From: Virgibacillus subterraneus
GTDB lineage: Bacteria > Bacillota > Bacilli > Bacillales > Amphibacillaceae
Length of the DNA stretch: 64,000 bases
Direction of reading: 5' to 3'
Assembly (NCBI RefSeq): GCF_900110695.1
Contig: NZ_FOEH01000004.1
Coordinates: forward strand, 1-64,000
The position numbers were made by a program, and so were the translations under genes. The notes under the pieces were generated by a model. It made no database searches and was not told where the DNA came from. It saw only the letters and a list, made by a program, of their open reading frames with translations. Positions 9,350-17,391 of the stretch are shown one piece after another. Within the stretch, counting starts at the first letter, position 1. Every line of letters begins with the position of its first letter.

Positions 9350-9436
9350 ATGACAGATAAAAGAAATACAATTAATGGTGATGAGGCAAAAGAAGGTTTC
9401 ATATCTGACCCTGGTGAAAAAATATATTGGTATTAG
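9350..9436 (+). CDS. 28-residue small protein with strong ribosome site
   Basis: Short frame starting MTDKRNTINGDEAKEG and ending EKIYWY. It is supported by a near-perfect Shine-Dalgarno (TTAGGAGGTGATTTA then ATG). No family recognised. A second short frame (GTG at 9414 to 9512, residues KSNQFANPFDATSLRRNINR) overlaps its 3' end in another phase and reads as protein-like, so either a frameshifted longer gene or two overlapping small genes is possible. Confidence 0.45.
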   Translation: MTDKRNTINGDEAKEGFISDPGEKIYWY

Positions 9437-9583
9437 AACAAATAAAAGCAACCAATTCGCTAATCCTTTTGATGCGACTTCTTTAAGAAGAAACATAAAC
9501 AGGAGAAATTAAACAAAACGTTATAATAGTACTGAGAGGGTACTTGGACCTTGTGGTATCAAGCATTTAATTTTAGCCGTGCC

Positions 9584-9652
9584 GTTAAGAAATTATAATT
9601 CTTTCTTACTGCATAAGTGCAACTGAGTATTGGTGATAAGCCAAGCTTTCTA
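9584..9652 (-). repeat. Two-hairpin dispersed repeat, copy 2 (inverted)
   Basis: Minus-strand reading gives AGAAAGCTTGGCTTATCACC, CAGTTGCACTTATGCAGTAA and the closing arm TTTCTTAAC. It is the only full copy in this orientation and lies 3' of the DUF3889-like gene. Confidence 0.7.
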
Positions 9653-9727
9653 ATGTATGAAAAAATGGCCACAATAAAGCGAACAGAATTCATACTGTTC
9701 GCTAAGCAGATATTACGAATAAAATTT

Positions 9728-10372
9728 TCATACTTCACTAATATCAAAAGAAACAATTCTATCTGTATTCGGATTATAAACAACATTTCCCCGAACTTTA
9801 ATTCTTTCCTGTTGTGATTGCAAAGTATATTCATATGTTTCCTGCGTTTGTGTAGGAGATACTTGAGTTTCTCGTATGAAGTTGTATTCTCTTATATTGT
9901 AGTCAGGATATGCTAATTGAGTAAGTTCCAGTAAATATTTCCCCCATTTCTGCTGCTCTAATTCTGGGTTAGCAATAATTTCAACATCAATAACTCCTTG
10001 TGCTGTGTTTGCTCCTAGTGCTTCAAAAGCTCTTCGATGAAGGTTAATTTTGTTTTGCGGATAACCAGAAACCTCATCCACCACAGTTAACAAAAGTTCC
10101 CTCCCTGTTTGTGGGTTTCTTACTTTTATTGTTTGACGACATTCATACGGGGAATTTTTACCAACCGCTGCTGTCATATAACGGTTTTGAGACCAAGGAA
10201 TACCACATTTAGTTTCCTGACCTCCCTCTGTCCAGGTTGCCTGACCTCTAATTGGCTGTTGACGGTTGTAATAATCATAATAGTATCGATTATATGGACC
10301 ACGTGGCTGCATATAATAGGGGTTATTTACATACTGGTATCCATTTATATTGTAAGGATCATTAAAAAACAT
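9728..10372 (-). CDS. DPBB/RlpA-like protein with DUF3889-type C-terminus
   Basis: A 214-residue protein. Residues 1-45 are rich in Tyr, Asn, Gln and Pro (YNINGYQYVNNPYYMQPRGP), typical of spore-coat or surface proteins. Residues about 46-130 read as a double-psi beta barrel (ATWTEGGQETKCGIPWSQNR ... VVDEVSGYPQNKINLHRRAF). The C-terminus (ETYEYTLQSQQERIKVRGNV) resembles the DUF3889 group. No signal peptide. A coat or cell-wall-associated role is inference. ATG at 10372 has an AGGAGG ribosome site. Confidence 0.65.
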   Translation of the reverse strand: MFFNDPYNINGYQYVNNPYYMQPRGPYNRYYYDYYNRQQPIRGQATWTEGGQETKCGIPWSQNRYMTAAVGKNSPYECRQTIKVRNPQTGRELLLTVVDEVSGYPQNKINLHRRAFEALGANTAQGVIDVEIIANPELEQQKWGKYLLELTQLAYPDYNIREYNFIRETQVSPTQTQETYEYTLQSQQERIKVRGNVVYNPNTDRIVSFDISEV

Positions 10373-10514
10373 ACTTTTCCTCCTATCTTAAGTAGAACAT
10401 TCTAGATAATATATGCACCGTATATTTGGCCTGTTACAGGAGCCTTGTTTAAAATGATTGTTCTTAGACAAGTTTATTTGAAAGTATAATAAGTTAGGTG
10501 GAAAGGAGTATGCC

Positions 10515-10641
10515 ATGAGACATCTTGATTGGCAGATGATGCTATTTATTGGTTCATCTCTTTTGCATGATTATTGGGTTTACTGGGGGCTTCCAAGAGT
10601 TTACTGCTGGAACACCAGCTTTTTTACTAATAATTATGTAG
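10515..10641 (+). pseudogene. Frameshifted small membrane protein gene
   Basis: A good ribosome site (AAAGGAG) precedes an ATG opening MRHLDWQMMLFIGSSLL. After about 18 codons the membrane-protein reading continues only in the next frame as MIIGFTGGFQEFTAGTPAFL and stops at TAG 10639-10641. Joined, the two pieces make a roughly 42-residue one- or two-helix membrane protein. A single-base indel near 10568 separates them. The 3' end overlaps the end of the convergent AlkD-like gene by a few bases. Confidence 0.5.
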
Positions 10642-11299
10642 TTTGCTTTAAATATTTGCTTCCTTCTCGAACACTTAGTTTTGCCAGCTTATTTTCAGAA
10701 ATAAATTGCTTTACTGACTTGGGATTTGTCTTAGAATATTCTCTCAAGGCCCATCCAATTGCTTTTTGAATAAAAAATTCCTTGCTATCCTTATTTTGTT
10801 TAATGTACCGATACAATAATTTATCATCTGTTTCGCTTTTGTACTTTAATTGAAAAAGAATTGCTGTTCGTCGAAGCCATAAATTATCCCCATATGCCCA
10901 TCCTTCAATAGTCTCAGAAATTACATCAGGGTTGTTTCTGGCAATCTCTCCTACAGGTTTCTGAGCAAGCATATCTACCGTATCCCACCATGACTTTGTT
11001 GTAATTAAATGTTCGATAAAGTAGATATCATCTTTTTCAAGTTTTTTTAACGATCTGTCAATATAGTCAAGAGCGGCATTCTGAAATTCCCGCTCTTCCT
11101 TCTTCCATAACATTAATACAAATTCTTTTTGAAATGGCTCTTTTAAAATTCCGCTTTCATTGTAAAACTTTTTCATTATAGCTCTCCTCTCGGGTGTTTT
11201 AATACCGAGAAAAGGGAATTTATCTTTCATATATCGCTTCATTGGTATAGCCTGTTCTAGATCCTGGTTCTCCTCAAATAACCTTATCAGATATTCCAA
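10634..11299 (-). CDS. AlkD-like DNA alkylation repair protein
   Basis: A HEAT-repeat DNA glycosylase of the AlkD family that excises alkylated purines such as 3-methyladenine. The hallmark stretch TKSWWDTVDMLA is present, as are FLGIKTPERR near the N-terminus and FIQKAIGWALREYSKT near the C-terminus. I chose the TTG at 11299 (221 residues) because GAAGGAG sits eight bases upstream and the N-terminus then matches the family; another TTG at 11338 would overlap cysK. It is adjacent to cysK and possibly co-transcribed. Confidence 0.85.
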   Translation of the reverse strand: MEYLIRLFEENQDLEQAIPMKRYMKDKFPFLGIKTPERRAIMKKFYNESGILKEPFQKEFVLMLWKKEEREFQNAALDYIDRSLKKLEKDDIYFIEHLITTKSWWDTVDMLAQKPVGEIARNNPDVISETIEGWAYGDNLWLRRTAILFQLKYKSETDDKLLYRYIKQNKDSKEFFIQKAIGWALREYSKTNPKSVKQFISENKLAKLSVREGSKYLKQTT

Positions 11300-11324
11300 A
11301 ACGTATTCTCCTTCTAAAATCGGA

Positions 11325-12248
11325 CTATTTATTTTCAAACAGATTCATACTAAGATACCGTTCCCCAGTATCAGGTGCCATGCATAAAACTTTTTTCCCT
11401 TTACCAAGACGTTTTGCTACTTCAATTGCAGAATAGACTGCAGCTGCTCCAGACAATCCAATAAATATCCCTTCCGTTTGGGGTAGTTTTTTAAACATAT
11501 CAACTGCATCTTTATCATCAATCAGCATTATATCATCATAAATAGACGTATTTAAGATATCTGGGATAAAACCAGGGCTTGTTCCAACTAATTTGTGTTT
11601 ACCAGGTTTTCCACCTGATAAAACTGGCGATCCCTTTGGTTCTGCGACGGTAATTTCAAGGTTAGGGATTTTATCCTTCAACACTTCTCCAGTACCCGTT
11701 ACAGTGCCACCAGTTCCAGCCGTAGCAACAAACGCATCCAATTCCCCATCCATCTGTTCAAAAATTTCTAATGCAGTGGTTGAGCGATGTATATCTGGAT
11801 TATCGCTGTTTTCAAACTGCTGTGGTATAAAACTTCCCGGAATTTCCTGCTGCAGTTCTTTCGCTTTTTCAATTGCACCTGGCATTTTATCTTTACTTGG
11901 TGTTAGCACAACTTTCGCACCAAACGCTTTTAAAATATTTCTTCGTTCCTGAGTACTATTGTCAGGCATTACTAAAATTGCTTGATAACCTTTCGCTGCT
12001 GCATTCATCGCTAATCCTATTCCTGTATTCCCGCTAGTTGGTTCGATGATTGTATCACCGGGTTTAATTATCCCTTTATCTTCCGCAGCTTTTATCATAT
12101 TATAAGCTGCACGATCCTTTACACTTTTGCTGGGATTTTGTGATTCCAGCTTTATATAAATATCTGCCGCTTCTTCTGGTACAATATTGTTTAATCGAAC
12201 TACAGGTGTTTCTCCAATTAGTTCTGATATGTTTTGTGCTACCCTCAT
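11325..12248 (-). CDS. cysK: Cysteine synthase (O-acetylserine sulfhydrylase)
   Basis: PLP enzyme making cysteine from O-acetylserine and sulfide. It is 307 residues, the usual length. The PLP lysine lies in NPSKSVKDRAA (about residue 43), the phosphate/substrate loop is EPTSGNTGIG and the glycine loop is TAGTGGTVTG. ATG at 12248 with a GGAAGG site at slightly long spacing. It follows dsdA by 17 bases, pairing two PLP enzymes that handle serine-type substrates. Whether this is the main cysK or a paralogue cannot be told from the window. Confidence 0.93.
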   Translation of the reverse strand: MRVAQNISELIGETPVVRLNNIVPEEAADIYIKLESQNPSKSVKDRAAYNMIKAAEDKGIIKPGDTIIEPTSGNTGIGLAMNAAAKGYQAILVMPDNSTQERRNILKAFGAKVVLTPSKDKMPGAIEKAKELQQEIPGSFIPQQFENSDNPDIHRSTTALEIFEQMDGELDAFVATAGTGGTVTGTGEVLKDKIPNLEITVAEPKGSPVLSGGKPGKHKLVGTSPGFIPDILNTSIYDDIMLIDDKDAVDMFKKLPQTEGIFIGLSGAAAVYSAIEVAKRLGKGKKVLCMAPDTGERYLSMNLFENK

Positions 12249-12265
12249 AAGTTAAGACAACCTTC

Positions 12266-13489
12266 CTATAATAATCTTTTTCCCTTTTCATAAAAATCCT
12301 TCATATCTTCTTCCGGTACGAGTGCTCCACCCGTTGCCCATGAAATATGTGTTGCATTCTGAACATCTAGCTTCTTATCGTTGGCATAATTATGAATACG
12401 TTGTGGTCCAACAAGTCCAGCGGTTGCAGATGGTTCTAAAAATATTCCTTCAGAATCAGCTAGTATTGCTAGCAATTTATATAATTCATTGTCTTCAATT
12501 GAATAAATACCACTAACTAATCGATCACTTATTGCTGTGGCAAAGCTAGATGGACGTCCTACTGCTAAACCATCTGCTTCTGTCCGATTATCAATTCCAA
12601 AATCCTGAACACTCACATTACTCATTTTCCTAGTAAGTAAACCGATCAATACTGACGGCGAATGAGTCGGTTCTACAAAGAAACAATGTACATGATCCCC
12701 GAAAACTTGTTTTAGTCCAAACGTAATACCGCCTGGTGCCCCGCCGACACCACATGGGAGGTATACGAACAACGGATGTTTCTCATTTACTTTTATATTT
12801 CTTTCCTCAAGTTGTTTCTCCAGCCTTAATGCTGCAACACTATAGCCTAAAAATAAATGCTTAGAATCCTCATCATCGACAAAATAAGCTTTGGGGTCTG
12901 TAATTGTCTTTTGTCTTCCTGCACTTATAGCTTCACTAAAATCACCTGTGAATTCGTGTACAGTTGCTCCTTTTTGGCGAAGCAAGTTCTTTTTCCATTG
13001 CTTTGCATCCGCTGACATATAAACAAACACATTGAATCCAAGCTTTGCACTGATTATACCAATACTTAATCCTAAATTGCCTGTAGACCCGACTCCAATT
13101 GAATACTGACTAAAAAACTCTTTAAATTTCTTGGATGATAATATTTCATAATTCTCACCACCAGTTAACAATCCTGCTTCAATAGCCAGTGATTCTGCAT
13201 GCTGTAATACTTCATATATTCCACCTCTTGCTTTAATTGAACCAGCAATAGGCAGGTCATTATCGCATTTTAAATAGAACTCACCTTTAAAAGAATTTGA
13301 AATTTCTCTTTCCATATGAGATATCCTTTGTAAAGGTGATTCCAGAATTCCTTTCGACTGCTTTGTTTCAGGAAACTCTTTTACTATAAATGGAGCAAAA
13401 CGCTTCCATAGTAACTCCGCTTTATCCATGTCATCTCTTGTTAACGAAAAAATACTTGAACTTCCTTTGTTTTGTAAATTTGGATTCAT
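12266..13489 (-). CDS. dsdA: D-serine ammonia-lyase DsdA
   Basis: PLP enzyme that converts D-serine to pyruvate and ammonia, detoxifying D-serine. The PLP lysine lies in LPIAGSIKARGG, with GSTGNLGLSIG and the glycine-rich PCGVGGAPGG loop downstream. The first canonical start is the ATG at 13489 (407 residues), but family-like sequence continues upstream in frame (QQELIEWKNKYPILKDII...PVVWMNPN) to an ATA at 13576 that stands eight bases from GGAAGGG. Reading from there gives 436 residues, the family length. The start is therefore probably AUA or the gene has lost its ATG. Confidence 0.88.
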   Translation of the reverse strand: MNPNLQNKGSSSIFSLTRDDMDKAELLWKRFAPFIVKEFPETKQSKGILESPLQRISHMEREISNSFKGEFYLKCDNDLPIAGSIKARGGIYEVLQHAESLAIEAGLLTGGENYEILSSKKFKEFFSQYSIGVGSTGNLGLSIGIISAKLGFNVFVYMSADAKQWKKNLLRQKGATVHEFTGDFSEAISAGRQKTITDPKAYFVDDEDSKHLFLGYSVAALRLEKQLEERNIKVNEKHPLFVYLPCGVGGAPGGITFGLKQVFGDHVHCFFVEPTHSPSVLIGLLTRKMSNVSVQDFGIDNRTEADGLAVGRPSSFATAISDRLVSGIYSIEDNELYKLLAILADSEGIFLEPSATAGLVGPQRIHNYANDKKLDVQNATHISWATGGALVPEEDMKDFYEKGKRLL

Positions 13490-13640
13490 CCAAACTACCG
13501 GTTTTAAGTCAATTATATCTTTTAGTATAGGGTACTTATTTTTCCATTCGATTAGTTCCTGCTGTGAATAGACTATTTAAATCACCCTTCCTGTTATTAC
13601 TATCTCCTATTCAAATTTTATCATGACATGGAATCCAATT

Positions 13641-14486
13641 CTAATTAAAACGATCGATTTTCTGCTGAATTCTTTGGAGATATTCATAGCTTAACAGACC
13701 GCACCCGCCTCGAATAATTTCAGTTGCATACAACTCAGTCGGCTTCATTTCAGCTGATTTCTCCATACCAATAAATGTAATGGCATGATATATCAATCTG
13801 TTAATTGTAACTGGCACTATAGCAGGGCGATAGGCATTTGCATAAACACCTTCCCGTTTATACAAGTATTCTATTGCCTCATGTGGTATTTGATAGACTT
13901 TTCCCTCCACTTTTTCCTTACTATTTTCAACCAAATCTGCCTTACCACCATCATGTGTACTTCTTGAGAATTTAAATTCGAAGCCATTTAAGATTCCTCT
14001 ACCTTTTAAATTTGCAAAGTATTGATCTGCACCTGCCAGCTTAAATCGTTCGTCATCCATACAAGAACCATAGGCAAAATATAATATTTCATCTTGTTTT
14101 AAATAATTGTATACTAGCCAATCTCCAGAAGGAATTCGTTTAGTGAACTTATGTAATGCTTGACCAGCAGTATAAATGATTGCCCTTATTTCTTCACCTG
14201 AATCGTTGTATACAGGAACAGTAGTTCGATTGTATAGATTATCCCAGTAACCTTCCTCAAAACCTTCTAAACTATCAATTGCTTTCAACTGTGATTCTGT
14301 TACCTCGTATAATTCACCATATATCCAATCCGATTTATTTTCTTTCATGGCCGGATAACCATTATTCGTATCATATAAAGATCCGTTAGTTCGGCATTGC
14401 TCAAAAATACATGCAGCACCATCTAAAAAATGGTGATTTCGCTCTCCCTTTCTTAACGTTCCATAAACAAATACATTCGGCATCAT
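13641..14486 (-). CDS. ykqA: Tandem gamma-glutamylcyclotransferase-fold protein, YkqA-like
   Basis: A 281-residue protein with two gamma-glutamylcyclotransferase-type folds. The first begins NVFVYGTLRKGERNHHFL (residues 4-21) and covers about 120 residues. The second begins LYFAYGSCMDDERF (about residue 136). Both carry the YG(T/S) substrate loop. Size and tandem layout match B. subtilis YkqA. Activity on gamma-glutamyl peptides is inferred from the fold. MM start at 14486; either Met is possible behind AGGAAC. Confidence 0.8.
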   Translation of the reverse strand: MMPNVFVYGTLRKGERNHHFLDGAACIFEQCRTNGSLYDTNNGYPAMKENKSDWIYGELYEVTESQLKAIDSLEGFEEGYWDNLYNRTTVPVYNDSGEEIRAIIYTAGQALHKFTKRIPSGDWLVYNYLKQDEILYFAYGSCMDDERFKLAGADQYFANLKGRGILNGFEFKFSRSTHDGGKADLVENSKEKVEGKVYQIPHEAIEYLYKREGVYANAYRPAIVPVTINRLIYHAITFIGMEKSAEMKPTELYATEIIRGGCGLLSYEYLQRIQQKIDRFN

Positions 14487-14519
14487 GTTCCTCCTAAAAT
14501 TATTCTTTTCTTTATTTTA

Positions 14520-14600
14520 TTAGAAAACTTGGCTTATCGCACGCCTTAATGTTCTAGATAAGCCTTAATTACACTTATGCCAGTAAGAAAGTATGCTTAA
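14520..14600 (+). repeat. Two-hairpin dispersed repeat, copy 3
   Basis: AGAAAACTTGGCTTATCGCA, GATAAGCCTTAATTACAC, TTATGCCAGTAAGAAAGTAT. It lies between ykqA and the divergent ctaA-like gene, with a short insertion between the two arms. Confidence 0.7.
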
Positions 14601-14707
14601 ATTCCTAGAATTTTTTCAAAAAGTCCTTTAAGTGATACAGAGCACAATCGTTTTATCCTTTTTCTGCTAAACTATGAATGTTTTCGTATAAATGAAGGGG
14701 TGTTGTA

Positions 14708-15551
14708 ATGTCTAAACAGAAGTTTACATTTATTACAGTGTTACTAACGTATCTATTAATTGTCTTCGGCGGCTATGTCGCTTCATCAGAATCCGGAATG
14801 GGCTGCGGTCCTGAATGGCCATTATGTAACGGTCAAATAATTCCAGGGTTACAAGGGGATACACTGATAGAATTTGGTCATCGTGTTATTGGGGCTATTT
14901 TGTTCTTCATGACTATCATTTTATTTATCAAAATAAGAAAAGAAAATGAGAGCTTTTTCAAAGTTAAAGTTGCTAATTGGATGCTCGACTTATTAATTCT
15001 GCAATTAATTATGGGAGCAATTGTTGTTTTTTATCACCTTCCATCAATAATCATTACAATTCATTTACTTATCGCGATGATATTTATGGCGATTTTAATC
15101 TGGTTCTGGCGAAGTGATCAACCAAAGGGTAAAATAGGAAGCCCTTTGATAAAACATTTAAATAAATATACTCAGTATATTATTATTTATGACGATCGGA
15201 TTAGGAGCATATATAAAGCACCAGCATTACGGTCTTGCATGTGGATGGCTTGGATGTAATGACAGTGTATTACCTGCCTCACTGCCCGAATTATTACAAA
15301 CATCTCACCGTGCTCTAGCCTTTATTGTAACAGGTTACATTATATTTTTAGCTGTTCAGATATTCAAAGAACATAACCACCCATTAAAGAATCGGATAAT
15401 GGTTGCTCTTGTCGTAGTAATTTTACAAGTAATTGCAGGTATTGCAACGATACTTTCTTTTGTATTACTTTCCATGGCAGTGTTACACCTTGCCATAGGA
15501 ACTATACTCTTTGCAATAATTATAGAAGGAAGAATTATGTCCACGAGATAA
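14708..15551 (+). pseudogene. ctaA: Heme A synthase (CtaA/COX15)-like gene, frameshifted
   Basis: Encodes an eight-helix heme A synthase relative that would hydroxylate heme O. The first frame (14708-15259) gives YVASSESGMGCGPEWPLCNG and the heme-ligand EFGHRVIGA. The second frame (from about 15185) gives LGAYIKHQHYGLACGWLGC, the heme-ligand TSHRALAF and LHLAIGT. The two halves abut near 15180-15195 at an ATTATTATTTAT run, so one base has been gained or lost. Joined length is about 281 codons, the family size. It could be an inactive gene or a sequence error. It is distant from any ctaB. Confidence 0.8.
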
Positions 15552-15555
15552 AAAG

Positions 15556-15590
15556 AGGAACTCATATAGCCTTATATGAGTTCCTTTTTA
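15556..15590. terminator. Bidirectional terminator
   Basis: A twelve-pair stem (AGGAACTCATAT pairing with ATATGAGTTCCT) with a six-base loop and flanking A and T runs. It lies between the ctaA-like gene and the convergent DUF302 gene. Confidence 0.85.
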
Positions 15591-15597
15591 AATTGCT

Positions 15598-15981
15598 CTA
15601 TTTTGCAGCGTCCATAACCTTTATCAATGTATTCTCAATATCATAGGCAAAATCATAAAGTGAATTATCTTTAGTAAGTTTAATCAACTCTGATGGTCGG
15701 GGCATACCTATAAAAGTCTTACCTTCAGATTCATAGATCGTAATTTTGCAAGGAAGAAAATAACCAACCATGTGATTTTTTTCAAGTAGTTCTTTTGCAG
15801 CTTTAGGGTTACACACTTCCAAAATACGATAATTCGGTTCATAATCTAGTCCCTTACTCTCTAAGGTTTTTTTTACGTCAAAATCCCAAAGTACCCCAAA
15901 ACTATCCTCTTTTAATTTTAATTCAAGTGATTCAACAGCATCGTCAATACTCTTAGATGTCTCAACGGTATAGTTAAACAT
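15598..15981 (-). CDS. DUF302 family protein
   Basis: A 127-residue cytoplasmic protein of the DUF302 family, whose exact function is unknown; members often accompany thiol, persulfide or metal stress genes. The family pattern is visible: TSKSIDDAVESLELKLKE, FGVLWDFDV, YRILEVCNPKAAKELL and GYFLPCKITIYE with conserved cysteines. ATG at 15981 with GGAGGCATTTAA. Its upstream region is dense in GGTAT/ATACC half-sites, suggesting a dedicated repressor. Confidence 0.85.
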   Translation of the reverse strand: MFNYTVETSKSIDDAVESLELKLKEDSFGVLWDFDVKKTLESKGLDYEPNYRILEVCNPKAAKELLEKNHMVGYFLPCKITIYESEGKTFIGMPRPSELIKLTKDNSLYDFAYDIENTLIKVMDAAK

Positions 15982-16023
15982 TTAAATGCCTCCTTCTAAG
16001 CATAATTTTTCTCTTTCAACCAC

Positions 16024-16165
16024 CATTCTAACATACCTATACACCTATTAGTATATGCCCTGCAACCATTAACTGCAAACATTCCAATGGGTATATACCA
16101 GTACACCCATGGGTATGTTTTAACCGATATAAATTATACCCTTGCGCCTATATGTATATACCGTC
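16024..16165. promoter_or_regulatory. Cluster of ATACC/GGGTAT half-sites upstream of the DUF302 gene
   Basis: Six or more copies of ATACC(C/T) or its complement occur within 140 bases, including the palindrome ACCCATGGGT inside GTACACCCATGGGTATGT (16101-16118), AATGGGTATATACC (16086-16099) and AAATTATACCC (16131-16141). ATACCC/GGGTAT pairs are typical of CsoR/CstR-family operators, so a copper, persulfide or related repressor is plausible. No such regulator gene is in the window. Confidence 0.4.
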
Positions 16166-16202
16166 TGATTGTATTAATAGTAACGGCTATGCGCCAAAAG
16201 CT

Positions 16203-16278
16203 TAGAAAACTTTGCATATCGGCAAGCCCTAATATAGATAAGCCTTAGTTGTACTTATGCAGTATGAAAGGATTTATT
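16203..16278 (+). repeat. Two-hairpin dispersed repeat, copy 4
   Basis: AGAAAACTTTGCATATCGGC, GATAAGCCTTAGTTGTAC, TTATGCAGTATGAAAGGAT. Located 3' of the exonuclease gene. Confidence 0.7.
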
Positions 16279-16301
16279 CTTTTGATCTAAAACTTTAATT
16301 T

Positions 16302-16440
16302 TTTAGTGGACACAGGAGACGCTATTTCTATATAAAAGTGACATTTTCGAAGTTATCCAGACACAGAAGCCCTTATTTTACATATATCATGGTTAATAGA
16401 GGGCGTTTGTGTTAAATAAGGTCCCTGGTGTCCGCAAAAC
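16302..16440 (+). repeat. GGACAC-type dispersed repeat, copy 1
   Basis: Contains TGGACACAGGAGACGCTATT, CCAGACACAGAAGCCCTTAT and the inverted unit GTTAAATAAGGTCCCTGG then TGTCCGC. A homologous element lies inverted at 31190-31402. The exonuclease frame now reads through this repeat from 16440 down to its stop at 16353. Confidence 0.65.
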
Positions 16441-17387
16441 CTCATAGGTGGTGGCTGCGCATCCGGCAGACATATTTGTTTATTAACTGAAAATAAAAAA
16501 ATGCAAAGCATGCTTTGCATTTCAACTACGCTAATTAAATTATTAAATTCCAAATCCGTAAACTTTTCTTCTATTTTTTTCTTATCATAACTCCATTTTG
16601 CTCGCTCTAAGGAACATTCAATAGGTACATCACACCTGATTTCAGCTAAATCTCGTGATAGGTGAAGCATATCTAAATTCTCACTTATTTTTGTTTGTAC
16701 TCCTTTTGGCAACCTATCAATATTATCCAGTATATTTTCAATGGTTTCATATTCCTGTATCAATTTTAAGGCAGTTTTTTCACCTATTCCTTTAACTCCA
16801 GGGTAATTATCAGACGTATCTCCCATTAATCCTTTAAGATCAATCATTTGCTTTGGTCGAATACCTTTTTTCTCGTAGAATGTTTCATGACTGAATACAT
16901 CATAGTTTCCTTGCCCTTTTTTCATGATCGCAACACTGATGCCGTCATCTACAAGCTGGAGTATATCCTGATCGCCAGTAAGAATTATAACATCATTCTC
17001 AGATGCATATTGGTTTGCCAGTGTTCCAATACAATCATCCGCTTCGAAATTTTCCAGTCCGATATTCGGCAAATTAAATGCCTCTGCTACTTCTTTTATA
17101 AGATCGAACTGAGGAATTAACTCCTCTGGCGGAGCCGATCTATTCGCTTTATATCCATCAAATAATTCTGTTCGAAATGTTTTACTGCCCATATCCCAGC
17201 AGCAAACTACATGTGTCGGTTCAAACTTATCTACTGCGTCTAAAAAATAGCGTAAAAATTGATAGATACCATTTGTTGGTACGCCTTTACTGTTTTTCAT
17301 AAAGTTTCCCCGAAATGATGTGGCAAAAAATCCACGAAAAAGTAATGCCATTCCGTCAACTAGCAATACATTGCTTTGTTTTGACAT
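16353..17387 (-). CDS. ypcP: 5'-3' exonuclease YpcP with repeat-derived C-terminal tail
   Basis: Stand-alone homologue of the Pol I 5'-3' exonuclease/flap nuclease domain, acting in DNA repair and RNA primer removal. Acidic metal ligands lie in LVDGMALLFRGFF, CCWDMGSKTFRTELF, FEADDCIGTLA and TGDQDILQL, with MGDTSDNYPGVKGIGEKTA (helix-hairpin-helix) at about residue 190. The family is about 290 residues; this frame is 344. Homology ends near residue 288; the last 56 residues read through a terminator hairpin and the GGACAC repeat. The original stop was probably lost by a small indel. Four bases from dynA and likely co-transcribed. Confidence 0.85.
   Translation of the reverse strand: MSKQSNVLLVDGMALLFRGFFATSFRGNFMKNSKGVPTNGIYQFLRYFLDAVDKFEPTHVVCCWDMGSKTFRTELFDGYKANRSAPPEELIPQFDLIKEVAEAFNLPNIGLENFEADDCIGTLANQYASENDVIILTGDQDILQLVDDGISVAIMKKGQGNYDVFSHETFYEKKGIRPKQMIDLKGLMGDTSDNYPGVKGIGEKTALKLIQEYETIENILDNIDRLPKGVQTKISENLDMLHLSRDLAEIRCDVPIECSLERAKWSYDKKKIEEKFTDLEFNNLISVVEMQSMLCIFLFSVNKQICLPDAQPPPMRFCGHQGPYLTQTPSINHDICKIRASVSG
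16491..16522 (-). terminator. Terminator hairpin now inside the ypcP frame
   Basis: A perfect 24-base palindrome (16499-16522, half-site AAATGCAAAGCA) followed on the minus strand by a T-rich run (TTTTATTTT). It looks like the native intrinsic terminator of ypcP, but the present reading frame crosses it. Confidence 0.7.
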
Positions 17388-17391
17388 AGTG

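Noticed and set aside
16024-16165. CRISPR array
   Set aside because: The repeated units are 5-10 bases with irregular spacing, as expected for operator half-sites.
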